Assembly: GCA_947452555.1 (NCBI GenBank)
Contig: CANGDH010000007.1
Span: 48,737 to 112,736 of the forward strand
DNA: 64,000 bases
Direction: 5' to 3'
From: Bacteroidota bacterium
Lineage (GTDB): Bacteria > Bacteroidota > Bacteroidia > Chitinophagales > Chitinophagaceae
In this document: piece after piece, positions 55,996 to 64,000 of the stretch
Layout of the letters: every line of letters begins with the position of its first letter
How positions within the stretch are numbered: position 1 is the first letter of the stretch
Translations under genes and position numbers: made by a program
Notes under the pieces: model-generated
What the model saw: only the letters and a program-made list of their open reading frames with translations
What the model was told of the DNA's origin: nothing
Databases searched by the model: none

Positions 55996-56760
55996 CTAAA
56001 TATCGTTATGCATTTTAAAGGTAAGTGCTGCAAAGTCTTCAAATGTCAAGTTCTCAGCACGTTTTGTGAATATTGGATCTTGTAATTGTTCGGTAGTAAA
56101 ATACGGCTTTAATGGATTACGTAACATTTTACGTCTCTGTCCAAAAGCCATTTTTACTAGATGGTAAAAACTTTTCTCAGAAGCCATGTCTGGAAAATGT
56201 GATTTCCTTTTAAACTGAATCATGCCACTTTCTACATTGGGTGGCGGATTAAATGAAGTAGGCGGTACGTCAAATAAATAGGTAACATCATAATACGCTT
56301 GTGTCAATACACTCAAAATGCCATAGGTCTTTGAATTAGGTTTTGCAGCAATACGCAGTGCGACTTCTTTTTGAAACATACCTACCATAGTAGGCACTTG
56401 TAATTTCCATTCTAATACTTTGAATACAATTTGAGTAGAAATATTATAAGGAAAATTACCAACCAATACAAACTGTCCTTCAAAGGGAATTGCAGTTTCT
56501 AAAAAATCTTCGTTAATTAATTTACCCTCCAACTCTGGAAAGGTATGTAAAAGGTATCTTACTTTTTCTGTGTCCAACTCGATTGCCTTAAATGATTTGG
56601 TTGGAATTTTATGGATATACTCTGTTAATGCACCAGCTCCTGGCCCTACTTCCACCATTTGCTCAATTGCTTCCTCCTGCAGTACCGCTTGTATTTTAAG
56701 ACATATTTGAGTATCAGTCAAGAAGTGCTGACCTAACGACTTTTTAAGGGTGTATTGCAT
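55996..56760 (-). CDS. rsmA: 16S rRNA dimethyladenosine transferase
   Basis: KsgA/RsmA, dimethylates A1518 and A1519 of 16S rRNA late in 30S assembly, 254 residues. Motifs: KKSLGQHFLTD at the start, SAM-binding VEVGPGAGALTEY (37-48), and the catalytic NFPYNIS. A -7 box TAACTTTG lies 4 nt before the ATG. It heads the rsmA-2-hydroxyacid dehydrogenase pair (1 nt between them) and is divergent from pdxA. Confidence 0.96.
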   Translation of the reverse strand: MQYTLKKSLGQHFLTDTQICLKIQAVLQEEAIEQMVEVGPGAGALTEYIHKIPTKSFKAIELDTEKVRYLLHTFPELEGKLINEDFLETAIPFEGQFVLVGNFPYNISTQIVFKVLEWKLQVPTMVGMFQKEVALRIAAKPNSKTYGILSVLTQAYYDVTYLFDVPPTSFNPPPNVESGMIQFKRKSHFPDMASEKSFYHLVKMAFGQRRKMLRNPLKPYFTTEQLQDPIFTKRAENLTFEDFAALTFKMHNDI

Positions 56761-56764
56761 GAAG

Positions 56765-56772
56765 CAAAGTTA
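56765..56772 (-). promoter_or_regulatory. -7 box of rsmA
   Basis: TAACTTTG on the - strand, 4 nt before the rsmA ATG. A near-consensus TACTTTTA (56785-56792) serves the divergent pdxA. Confidence 0.5.
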
Positions 56773-56810
56773 GGTTTTTGTACGTACTTTTACAGCCTAA
56801 TCAATAGGAT

Positions 56811-57899
56811 ATGAACCCGGAAATAAGAAAACCAGTTATAGGCTTTACATGTGGCGATTTAAATGGCATAGGATTGGAATTAATCATTAAGTCATTGTCG
56901 GATAGCAGAATTTTGGACTTTATGATTCCTGTTGTTTTTGCAAGCAACAAATCTATTAACTTTTACAGAAAGGGACTACCAGAATATACATTGAGTTTTG
57001 CAGTATTAACCGACCTTACTAAAATAAATCCAAAGCAAGTTAATGTGTTAAATTGCTGGGAGGAAGACGTAAATATTACTCCGGGAGAACTTACTGAGAT
57101 TGGTGGTAAATATGCTTTGATATCTTTAGAAAAAGCAGTAGAAGCAATTAAGAATAAACAAATAGATGGTTTAGTGACTGCACCTATTCATAAAAAAAAT
57201 ATTCAGTCTCCTAATTTTAATTTCAGTGGACATACCCCTTATCTTCAACATGCATTTGGCAATATTGAAAACTTAATGCTGCTAGTTGCTGAGAATTTAA
57301 GAATGGCATTGGTAACAGAACATATTACTATTCAAGAAGTAGCAAATCATATTACTAAGGATAAAATCAAACAAAAGCTTTCCATATTAAATAGCAGCCT
57401 ACAAAAAGATTTTGGAATTGACAAGCCTCGTATTGCAGTATTGGCATTAAACCCACATGCAGGTGATGAAGGATTAATTGGAAAAGAAGAAATTGAAATA
57501 ATTAGACCTGCCATTAAAGAATCTAAGAATTCAATATTAGTATATGGACCTTATTCTGCAGATGCTTTTTTTGCAAGAGGCCAACATGAAAAATTTGATG
57601 GTGTATTAGCAATGTATCATGACCAAGGATTAATTCCTTTTAAGTCATTGGCATTTGGCGAAGGAGTGAATTTTACTGCTGGATTACCAATAGTAAGAAC
57701 TAGTCCAGATCATGGAACCGCTTTTGATATAGCTGGCAAAGACAAGGCAGATGCGGCTTCATTTACCGCATCTATATTTGAATGTGTAAGAATTATTCAC
57801 GCAAGACAAGGATACCGTGATATGCGATTAAATCCATTGAAAAAAATGAGTGCTAGAATGTTTGCTGGTGCTGTTGATGAACGCTTTGAAGAGATGTAA
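56811..57899 (+). CDS. pdxA: 4-hydroxythreonine-4-phosphate dehydrogenase
   Basis: NAD-dependent enzyme of pyridoxal phosphate (vitamin B6) synthesis, 362 residues. Motifs: IGFTCGDLNGIGLELIIK at the start, TAPIHKKNIQSPNFNFSGHTPYL with a metal histidine, LNPHAGDEGLIG, and AMYHDQGLIPFKSLAFGEGVN. It starts 25 nt after the divergent rsmA promoter box. Its stop is one nucleotide from the stop of the convergent gene, leaving no room for a terminator between the two. Confidence 0.95.
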   Translation: MNPEIRKPVIGFTCGDLNGIGLELIIKSLSDSRILDFMIPVVFASNKSINFYRKGLPEYTLSFAVLTDLTKINPKQVNVLNCWEEDVNITPGELTEIGGKYALISLEKAVEAIKNKQIDGLVTAPIHKKNIQSPNFNFSGHTPYLQHAFGNIENLMLLVAENLRMALVTEHITIQEVANHITKDKIKQKLSILNSSLQKDFGIDKPRIAVLALNPHAGDEGLIGKEEIEIIRPAIKESKNSILVYGPYSADAFFARGQHEKFDGVLAMYHDQGLIPFKSLAFGEGVNFTAGLPIVRTSPDHGTAFDIAGKDKADAASFTASIFECVRIIHARQGYRDMRLNPLKKMSARMFAGAVDERFEEM

Positions 57900-57900
57900 A

Positions 57901-58524
57901 TTAAAAGGGGCAATTCTTTTTAAAATCAATAATAGACTGTTTACCCCACCGTGGAAGATTTGTGACTTCATTACTTTGAGCCAATAATAATTTTTCCGCT
58001 TTTTGTGCAAGAGCTCTCGATGTATTACACCCCCCTCCAAAAATTACAGGCAAATGCATTTGGATACTTGCTTGAAGGATATAAATTCTAGGATTATTTG
58101 GATTAATTTTTTGGGCTACTTTTAATGGATTTTTAATTTTGTTCTCATAACTCAACCACCTGAAACTTGGTCTTACAGACATTTTAGCGGTATTTGCTAA
58201 ACTTTCAGCACATAACACTTCATCGTTTACTTGAATTAATTTAGACTTTGCAATCCATGCCAAAGCCTCGTCAGCTAATTTATCACTATCACCTCCTTTC
58301 TGTAGACTAATTCTAGACTTAATAATGGAAAGATAATAAGGCGGAATCCAATCATTAGGATTCGTCCTATACAGCTGTTCAAATTTTGTAACTGCTGTTG
58401 TAAAATCTTTGTGAGTTGCTAATGTATTGAAAAAAAATACTGCCGTAGTCAGATCCTTATTATAGGACTGCGCTTGGGATTGAAGCCCCAAAAAAGAAAA
58501 ATACAAAATAATTAGGATACGCAT
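57901..58524 (-). CDS. hypothetical exported protein, TPR-like
   Basis: A 207-residue protein with a signal peptide (residues 1-19, ending SQAQS). The rest is helical with the spacing of tetratricopeptide repeats: TTAVTKFEQLYRTNPNDWIPPYY and PLKVAQKINPNNPRIYILQA. Near the end is IFGGGCNTSRALAQKAEKLL. Last gene of the leftward ABC-LolA unit, 29 nt after the LolA-like gene; likely a periplasmic helper. Function unknown. Confidence 0.75.
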   Translation of the reverse strand: MRILIILYFSFLGLQSQAQSYNKDLTTAVFFFNTLATHKDFTTAVTKFEQLYRTNPNDWIPPYYLSIIKSRISLQKGGDSDKLADEALAWIAKSKLIQVNDEVLCAESLANTAKMSVRPSFRWLSYENKIKNPLKVAQKINPNNPRIYILQASIQMHLPVIFGGGCNTSRALAQKAEKLLLAQSNEVTNLPRWGKQSIIDFKKNCPF

Positions 58525-58553
58525 GGGTAACTCAAAATTACTTACTTAAGCTA

Positions 58554-59243
58554 TTAAAAAAGCGAACTAGACACTCCTTTATTAATAATATAGGAACTGT
58601 AGGTAATTTCTATGGTTCCTTTCTTATTTTTCATGGCTTTCTGCTTGCTAATAGGTGCTTCGTCGCCAAACTCTAAGGTTATCCCATTGGGTAGCTTATA
58701 GTCCTTAGTATTGAAGCCAAAAACGATTTTAGAGGGCAAGCCGTAATTAGTATAAGCACCATAGTCCATAGCTATTTCAAAGCTTCCATTGTCCTTTGTG
58801 GTCGTAAAAGTTTTATACACTAGCGCTTCAACGGGGTCTATCCATAAGGTTGAAATAACCCAGTCTAGTTTATCGTCGGTGGGAACCAATTTAATAACAT
58901 CCAAGGTTTTCCCCTTGTATACTTGTTTACCAGCTTCAAAAGCAATATACTGGTCGGTACTTAATAATGAATTCATGGTAATGGACACCCCACCCTTAGG
59001 TAATAAGGAAATACCTCCGTCTTTTTTTACTTTAATTAAATTCGGTTTTTTATAAAACACTTTCACTTTCCCTAAGGAGGCTTTAATAAATGAAACGTCT
59101 GTTTTCATTATACCTTCTGCTGTGTAATCGTTTACCGTATTTAATTTTAAACGCACTCGCTCCACCAATACATTGGTTTGCGCGTTGGATAAAAATTGAA
59201 TACCTATTAAAATACCAATAAATATGGTTGACTTGAATTTCAT
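58554..59243 (-). CDS. LolA-like periplasmic protein
   Basis: A 229-residue exported protein with a signal peptide (about 1-21, ending SNAQT). It shows the outer-membrane lipoprotein-sorting (LolA-like) fold pattern: VRLKLNTVNDYTAEGIMKTDVSF, KVKVFYKKPNLIKVKKDGG, then beta strands ending in LPSKIVFGFNTKDY. Such proteins carry lipids or lipoproteins across the periplasm. It is 4 nt after the ABC permease on the same strand, suggesting joint action. Cargo unknown. Confidence 0.8.
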   Translation of the reverse strand: MKFKSTIFIGILIGIQFLSNAQTNVLVERVRLKLNTVNDYTAEGIMKTDVSFIKASLGKVKVFYKKPNLIKVKKDGGISLLPKGGVSITMNSLLSTDQYIAFEAGKQVYKGKTLDVIKLVPTDDKLDWVISTLWIDPVEALVYKTFTTTKDNGSFEIAMDYGAYTNYGLPSKIVFGFNTKDYKLPNGITLEFGDEAPISKQKAMKNKKGTIEITYSSYIINKGVSSSLF

Positions 59244-59247
59244 ATAC

Positions 59248-60123
59248 TTAACTTAAAATATCTTTTTTGCGAACTATCCAAACAGACGCACTAACAAACA
59301 ATACAATGTGTACCACAAGTACAATAATTGAATTTTTTATTTTAGCTACATTCAATATACTACCTGTAATAGCTTCATTAGTATCTGTGACTTTAATATC
59401 AAAAAACTCCTTCCAGTTATTCATATGTGTAGTAAACAGATAAGGTTTAATGGCAGAGAATAATGGAATATTCAAAGTACTTAATATGGTAAAAAACACA
59501 ATAGCACTAATAGTTGCGACAATGGGCCCAATTGAATTATTTGCTAAACTTGACATCAAAAACCCTAATGCCGTTACCGTTAAAAGTGAAAAGCTAGCAA
59601 AAACAAAAGCACCCACATATCTCCAAAACACATCTTGTCCTTCAATCAACACAACATAATTTGATTTCATTAAAAACAAATCGTCTGTTCCAAAAATCCA
59701 CATACTTAAGAATAGTGCTAAAAAAGCCAACCAGATTAGCAACAATATGGTATAGATACTTGCTGCAATAAATTTTGCTAATACCCATTGTGTTCTGCTA
59801 TAAGGGGTAGTTAATAATAAACGAAGCGTTCCTAAATTTGCTTCCCCCGAAATCATATCAGCAGCAATTAAAGCTACCAATAATGGCACATGTACTAATA
59901 ATAGCTGTAATAAAATATAACAGATCAAATAACCATTTAATACTTTACCATCTACAATTAGCGTATTATTAATATCCTTCATTAAAAATGCGGCATAAGA
60001 TTCCCCATCTATTTTCAACCCCATTTGTATTACTAATATCAATGCAGCTATTGCACCAAATGCAATATAAGTTCTTGGCCTCTTGAATATTTTAAACGTC
60101 TCTATTTGTATAATGGGCCACAT
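59248..60123 (-). CDS. ABC-2 type transporter permease
   Basis: A 291-residue permease with about six membrane helices (20-38, 65-90, 110-135, 165-190, 205-225, 265-283) and the ABC-2 motif ADMISGEANLGTLRLLLTTPYSRTQWVLAKF between helices 2 and 3. It is the membrane half of the transporter whose ATPase gene ends 1 nt upstream. Two permease copies or a homodimer are expected. Substrate unknown; related systems export sodium, drugs or lipids. Confidence 0.87.
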   Translation of the reverse strand: MWPIIQIETFKIFKRPRTYIAFGAIAALILVIQMGLKIDGESYAAFLMKDINNTLIVDGKVLNGYLICYILLQLLLVHVPLLVALIAADMISGEANLGTLRLLLTTPYSRTQWVLAKFIAASIYTILLLIWLAFLALFLSMWIFGTDDLFLMKSNYVVLIEGQDVFWRYVGAFVFASFSLLTVTALGFLMSSLANNSIGPIVATISAIVFFTILSTLNIPLFSAIKPYLFTTHMNNWKEFFDIKVTDTNEAITGSILNVAKIKNSIIVLVVHIVLFVSASVWIVRKKDILS

Positions 60124-60124
60124 A

Positions 60125-61030
60125 TTATTGCATTGATGTTATTTGTAAAAAATAATCTTCGAGTGACCTTTTTAACTCAAAAGACATTAGTGGAATATTG
60201 GCAGCAACAATGAATTGATGCAGTGCAGGTATTTCATTGGTTGCAATGGACAAATAAATACCGTCCTTGCGTTGCATAATATTTTGAGCATATTTAGAGA
60301 TGCCCAAAATTGACAAAGCTTGCTCGTCATGTTGTGTAACAATATGAATGATTGCCTTATTGGGATCCAATAAAGTTTGTGTAGGTCCCATAGCTACTTT
60401 TTTACCCTGATGGATAATTAAAATTTGGCTTGCTACCTGTTCAATTTCACTTAATAAATGGGAAGAAACTAACACCGTCTTACCGTCTTGTTTAGCAAGG
60501 TCTTGTATTAAATGTCGAATGTCCGCAATCCCCTGAGGATCTAGTCCATTGGTTGGTTCGTCTAGAATAATTAAGTCCGGATTATGTACTAAAGCAATAG
60601 CAATTCCAAGTCTTTGCTTCATTCCTAAAGAGAAGGTATTCACCTTGTCAGCCGACCTTAATGACAAGCCCACTTGTTCTAAAGTTCTTGCAATTTGCTC
60701 TTTGGAAATTTTCTGCTTACTTAGTTTCGCAAATAATTGTAAATGTTCCTTTGCAGTTAAATAAGGGTATAAGTCTGGGCGCTCAATAATGGCACCCACC
60801 CTTTCAGCTATTTGATTTCTATTGGCTTGTAATGGCAGGTCAAATAGCTCAATGCTTCCACTGCTAGGATAAATCAAAGATAGTAACATTCTAATAGTGG
60901 TACTTTTCCCAGATCCATTTTGACCTAGGAATCCAAATACCTCCCCTGCTTGCACCTCAAAAGACAATGCATTGACAGCATGCAAGCTGCCAAAATTCTT
61001 ACTTAATTCATGTACTTTAATCACAGACAT
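60125..61030 (-). CDS. ABC transporter ATP-binding protein
   Basis: ATPase subunit of the ABC-2 exporter, 301 residues. Walker A GQNGSGKST (36-44), signature FSLGMKQRLGIA, Walker B LIILDEPTNGLDPQG, and SSHLLSEIEQ. A C-terminal extension of about 80 residues follows the nucleotide domain, as in NatA/CcmA-like subunits. The frame is open to a TTG at 61045; the ATG at 61030 is preferred. It lies after the atpA terminator and starts the four-gene unit. Confidence 0.93.
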   Translation of the reverse strand: MSVIKVHELSKNFGSLHAVNALSFEVQAGEVFGFLGQNGSGKSTTIRMLLSLIYPSSGSIELFDLPLQANRNQIAERVGAIIERPDLYPYLTAKEHLQLFAKLSKQKISKEQIARTLEQVGLSLRSADKVNTFSLGMKQRLGIAIALVHNPDLIILDEPTNGLDPQGIADIRHLIQDLAKQDGKTVLVSSHLLSEIEQVASQILIIHQGKKVAMGPTQTLLDPNKAIIHIVTQHDEQALSILGISKYAQNIMQRKDGIYLSIATNEIPALHQFIVAANIPLMSFELKRSLEDYFLQITSMQ

Positions 61031-61043
61031 ATATCCTATTAAC

Positions 61044-61074
61044 AAAAAACCCCAAACTAAGTTCGGGGTTTTTT
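61044..61074 (-). terminator. terminator of the ATP synthase genes
   Basis: AAAAAACCCC and GGGGTTTTTT with inner AAC/GTT make a 14-bp stem with one mismatch, loop TAA. Leftward it ends in six U. It lies 20 nt after the atpA stop. Confidence 0.85.
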
Positions 61075-61094
61075 ATAAAATTAATAAACTTAAT

Positions 61095-62672
61095 TTATTT
61101 GTATTGAGGAATTAAGCTGTTAGCTAAATCCACCATTTGCTTGATTCCGTCTTCAGGTAAGTTTCCTTTCTTAAATTCAGCTAATACATTTGGTAATTTT
61201 GTGCTCATTTCTAATAAGAAATGTGCTTCAAATTCTTTCACATTTTTAACAGCCACTTCTTTTAACAAACCCTGCGTACCTAAGTAAATAATGGCTACTT
61301 GGTTCTCTACAGAGAATGGAGCGTATTGTGCTTGCTTTAAAATTTCAACGTTCCTCGCACCTTTGTCAATTACGTTTTTAGTTGCCGCATCTAAGTCACC
61401 ACCAAATTTAGAGAAGGCTTCTAACTCTCTGTATAAAGCTTGGTCTAATTTTAAAGTACCAGATACTTTTTTCATTGACTTGATCTGAGCATTACCACCT
61501 ACACGACTAACAGAAATACCTACGTTGATCGCTGGACGGATACCTGCGTTAAACAAGTTACCCTCCAAGAAGATCTGACCGTCGGTAATGGAGATTACGT
61601 TAGTAGGAATATAAGCGGATACGTCACCTGCTTGTGTTTCAATAATTGGCAAGGCTGTCAATGAACCACCGCCTTTTACCAAATGCTTGATAGAAGCTGG
61701 TAAGTCATTCATATTTTTAGCAACATCGTCATTTGCAATTACTTTAGCAGCACGCTCTAATAAACGACTATGTAAGTAGAATACATCACCAGGATATGCT
61801 TCACGTCCTGGAGGTCTTCTTAACAATAAAGAAACCTCACGGTAGGCAACTGCTTGTTTTGATAGATCATCAAATACAATCAAAGCTGGTCTTCCAGTAT
61901 CACGGAAAAATTCACCAATTGCAGCACCCGCAAATGGAGCGTAGAATTGTTGAGGAGCTGGGTCGGCTGCAGAAGCTGCTACGATAGTGGTATAAGCCAT
62001 CGCACCATTGTCTTCTAAAGTTTTCATTACACCTGCAATAGTAGATGCTTTTTGCCCTATCGCAACATATATACAATACACTGGTTTACCAGCATCATAA
62101 AATTCTTTTTGGTTGATAATAGTATCGACACATATTGCTGTTTTGCCAGTTTGACGGTCGCCAATTACCAATTCACGTTGTCCACGTCCAATTGGAATCA
62201 TGGCATCAATTGCTTTGATACCAGTTTGTAATGGTTCTTTTACCGGCTCACGGAAGATCACACCCGGCGCTTTACGCTCCAATGGCATTTCGTACAATTC
62301 ACCCTTAATTGGACCTTTACCATCAATGGCTTCTCCTAAAGTATTGATAACACGACCTACTAAACCTTCTCCTACTTTGATAGAAGCGATTTGATTGGTT
62401 CTTTTTACTTTATCCCCCTCTTTGATGCCTTTACTACTACCCATTAATACGACACCCACATTATCTTCTTCTAAGTTCAAGGCAATCGCTTTGGTTCCGT
62501 TTTCAAATTCAACTAACTCTCCACTGCTCACGCCGTTTAAACCATAAACACGGGCAATACCATCACCTACTTGTAATACGGTTCCCACTTCTTCTAAATC
62601 AGCAGACGCATTGAAATTTGTCAATTGCTGTCTAAGAATCGCTGAGATTTCATCAGGCTTAATGTCCACCAT
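61095..62672 (-). CDS. atpA: F-type ATP synthase subunit alpha
   Basis: Alpha subunit of the F1 head, 525 residues. Walker A is GDRQTGKT (171-178); the SRVGGNAQ segment and [23 protein letters not shown] region are diagnostic. It starts 25 nt after atpH and is followed by a strong terminator. The gamma-subunit gene atpG, which commonly comes next, is not present here. Confidence 0.97.
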   Translation of the reverse strand: MVDIKPDEISAILRQQLTNFNASADLEEVGTVLQVGDGIARVYGLNGVSSGELVEFENGTKAIALNLEEDNVGVVLMGSSKGIKEGDKVKRTNQIASIKVGEGLVGRVINTLGEAIDGKGPIKGELYEMPLERKAPGVIFREPVKEPLQTGIKAIDAMIPIGRGQRELVIGDRQTGKTAICVDTIINQKEFYDAGKPVYCIYVAIGQKASTIAGVMKTLEDNGAMAYTTIVAASAADPAPQQFYAPFAGAAIGEFFRDTGRPALIVFDDLSKQAVAYREVSLLLRRPPGREAYPGDVFYLHSRLLERAAKVIANDDVAKNMNDLPASIKHLVKGGGSLTALPIIETQAGDVSAYIPTNVISITDGQIFLEGNLFNAGIRPAINVGISVSRVGGNAQIKSMKKVSGTLKLDQALYRELEAFSKFGGDLDAATKNVIDKGARNVEILKQAQYAPFSVENQVAIIYLGTQGLLKEVAVKNVKEFEAHFLLEMSTKLPNVLAEFKKGNLPEDGIKQMVDLANSLIPQYK

Positions 62673-62697
62673 AACTGTTTATTTTAATGTATAATTA

Positions 62698-63258
62698 TTA
62701 TATTTTTCCTACGAATTCGTTACTTAAAAATTGCTTCTTTATATCTTTCAAGTCTCTTGCGATACTAGCATCCAATAAATTATTATTGAATTCAAGCACA
62801 AATCCTCCTATTAGTTTTTCATCCACTTTAGTAGTTAATTCAACTGTAGTGAAATTATTTTCTATTTTTACTTTTTGTTCAATTGATTGCTTTAAGGCCT
62901 CAGATATTTCAACAGCTGTTGTTAAAGTGACTAAGTGAATCCCTTTAAGTGTATTGTATTGCGCAATAAATGCATCCGTAATTTCTGGTAAAGCTGCTTC
63001 TCTGCCCTTCTTCACCATTAACACTGTAAATGCTTGTGTTAATGCACTTACTTTAGCATCAGTAACAGCATTAATGATTTTATTTTTTTGTTCTGCTTTT
63101 ACAATCGGGCTTCTTAATAAATTCACAAAATCAGCACTCACTTTACAAACTGCTTGCAAATATTTCATATCTGCACACACCGCCTCCAACTCACCTTTTT
63201 CTATGGCTAAGTCAAGTATGCTTTTTGCGTATCTATCTGCTAAACGAGTATTGGGCAT
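62698..63258 (-). CDS. atpH: F-type ATP synthase subunit delta
   Basis: Delta subunit linking F1 to the peripheral stalk, 186 residues. It starts MPNTRLADRYAKSILDLAIEKG (typical helical N-terminal domain) and ends in the conserved KVDEKLIGGFVLEFNNNLLDASI. It lies 10 nt after atpF and 25 nt before atpA. Confidence 0.93.
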   Translation of the reverse strand: MPNTRLADRYAKSILDLAIEKGELEAVCADMKYLQAVCKVSADFVNLLRSPIVKAEQKNKIINAVTDAKVSALTQAFTVLMVKKGREAALPEITDAFIAQYNTLKGIHLVTLTTAVEISEALKQSIEQKVKIENNFTTVELTTKVDEKLIGGFVLEFNNNLLDASIARDLKDIKKQFLSNEFVGKI

Positions 63259-63268
63259 TTCTTACAAT

Positions 63269-63781
63269 TTAATTTAACTTAACTCCGTCAGCTAATTGTT
63301 TAATATAGCTTTCTTGGTCGGCTTTGTTTGATAATTCCTTGCGTAATACTTTCTCCGCTATTTCAACAACCAATGAACCCACTTGATTTTTAACATCAGC
63401 AATGGCCGCATTTTTTTGTTGAGTAATAGCTGATTGCGCATCTGCTAATATTTTATCGTACTCGCTTTTCGCTTTTTCTTTCGCTTCTGCAACCATCTTC
63501 TCTGAAGCTTCTTTAGCTTCTTTGATTAGGATGGCTCTTTCCTCACGTGATTTAGCTAATAATGCTTCATTCTCATTTTGCATTGCAGCCATATCCGCTT
63601 TCATTTTCTCAGCTCGTAATAAGGCATCTTCAATACCTGTTTCACGCTCCGAAATAGCTTTCAACATAGGCTTCCATGCAAACTTTCCTAAAACAACCAA
63701 TAATACTATAAACGCAATTGCATTCCAAAACACCAATCCGATGTCAGGTAATACTAATGGGTTAATTTCTAATATGAACAT
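63269..63781 (-). CDS. atpF: F-type ATP synthase subunit b
   Basis: Peripheral stalk subunit, 170 residues. One N-terminal membrane helix (about 13-33, IGLVFWNAIAFIVLLVVLGKF), then a long charged alanine-rich coiled coil (AMQNENEALLAKSREERAILIKEAKEA). Normal length. Separated from atpE by a hairpin. Confidence 0.94.
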   Translation of the reverse strand: MFILEINPLVLPDIGLVFWNAIAFIVLLVVLGKFAWKPMLKAISERETGIEDALLRAEKMKADMAAMQNENEALLAKSREERAILIKEAKEASEKMVAEAKEKAKSEYDKILADAQSAITQQKNAAIADVKNQVGSLVVEIAEKVLRKELSNKADQESYIKQLADGVKLN

Positions 63782-63817
63782 AAGATTTGTTTATCTTAAT
63801 TAATAATGTCAATGTTA

Positions 63818-63851
63818 AAATAGGCTCTTCGCCCTGTGCTAGAGCCTATTT
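63818..63851 (-). promoter_or_regulatory. intercistronic hairpin between atpE and atpF
   Basis: AAATAGGCTCT and AGAGCCTATTT form a perfect 11-bp stem with a 12-nt loop. Leftward it is followed by only four U. It could stop part of the transcripts or protect the atpE mRNA, giving more c subunit. Confidence 0.6.
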
Positions 63852-63874
63852 AATTTCTTGGATATCCAAGTTGA

Positions 63875-64000
63875 TTATCCGTTACCTAATAAGGCAACAA
63901 CCACAGCAAACAAGGCAACGGCCTCAACGAATGCAGCAGCAACAATCATACTTGAACGGATATCGTTCGCAGCTTCTGGCTGACGAGAAATACCTTCAAC
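63875..64000 (-). CDS. atpE: F-type ATP synthase subunit c, N-terminus cut by window edge
   Basis: The last 41 residues of the proteolipid c subunit: VEGISRQPEAANDIRSSM, then the second membrane helix MIVAAAFVEAVALFAVVVALLG. The essential ion-binding glutamate is in AFVEAVALF. The polar loop RQPEA is present. The gene continues beyond base 64000. First visible gene of the leftward atpE-atpF-atpH-atpA order. Confidence 0.95.
   Translation of the reverse strand, partial: VEGISRQPEAANDIRSSMIVAAAFVEAVALFAVVVALLGNG

Noticed and set aside
55995..56042. N-terminal extension of the 2-hydroxyacid dehydrogenase into rsmA
   Set aside because: It would overlap the rsmA coding region; the ATG one nucleotide after the rsmA stop matches the family start.

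Overview
The window reads as a chromosomal, mostly housekeeping stretch from an AT-rich member of the Bacteroidota, most likely close to the Chitinophagaceae (lineage is inference). Support: an LpxC-FabZ fusion inside an lpxD/lpxC-fabZ/lpxA operon, a secreted S8 protease with a type IX secretion C-terminal sorting domain, a DUF3098 gene after ftsX, many start codons without a Shine-Dalgarno sequence, and repeated -7 boxes of the Bacteroidota form TAnnTTTG just upstream of genes. No phage, transposase, CRISPR array, toxin-antitoxin pair or defence island was found.

Layout. 1-8.6 kb: partial TatD nuclease, polysaccharide deacetylase, gltX, a B12-binding protein, enoyl-CoA hydratase, fumC, then a convergent YtcJ-like amidohydrolase and an AraC regulator. 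fumC and the amidohydrolase are separated by a palindrome-rich, transposase-free element. 8.8-15.6 kb: gyrB, a 68-residue protein, a DUF4870 protein, mfd and a small lipoprotein. 15.6-25 kb: T9SS-exported S8 protease, ferredoxin-NADP reductase-like protein, a 336-bp hairpin-rich gap, glyS, a MazG-like protein, dtd, a flippase, a free-methionine-sulfoxide reductase and tRNA-Leu(UAG). 25-29.5 kb: proteostasis block tig, clpP, clpP, clpX and a 48-residue protein. 29.6-38.7 kb: HhH protein, PhnP-like hydrolase, HD hydrolase, lipid A operon with a lone ABC ATPase, tsaE-ald. 38.8-47.3 kb: copA, recQ, an orphan response regulator, ruvB, leuS. 47.4-54 kb: ftsX, DUF3098, uppP, MFS transporter, MBL hydrolase, DUF3108 protein, flippase-like protein, ruvC. 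54-61 kb: HIT protein, greA, 2-hydroxyacid dehydrogenase, rsmA, pdxA, and an ABC-2 transporter/LolA-like/periplasmic protein operon. 61-64 kb: F-type ATP synthase genes atpA, atpH, atpF and the end of atpE.

How the genes work together. Several groups form units: lipid A synthesis (lpxD, lpxC-fabZ, lpxA), undecaprenyl phosphate recycling and division (ftsX, uppP), protein folding and turnover (tig, ClpP/ClpX), translation quality (gltX, glyS, leuS, dtd, tsaE, rsmA), DNA repair (mfd, recQ, ruvB, ruvC) and energy (fumC, ATP synthase).

I did not find a clear new multi-gene system. The most interesting signals are regulatory or structural: an intrinsic terminator between the only visible greA promoter and its start codon; a sigma-54-like -24/-12 promoter with a dyad upstream of clpP-clpP-clpX; a MITE-like element whose ends supply the stop codons of both flanking genes; a dispersed palindromic repeat; -7 boxes so close to start codons that leaderless mRNAs are likely; and an ABC-2/LolA-like export operon of unknown cargo.
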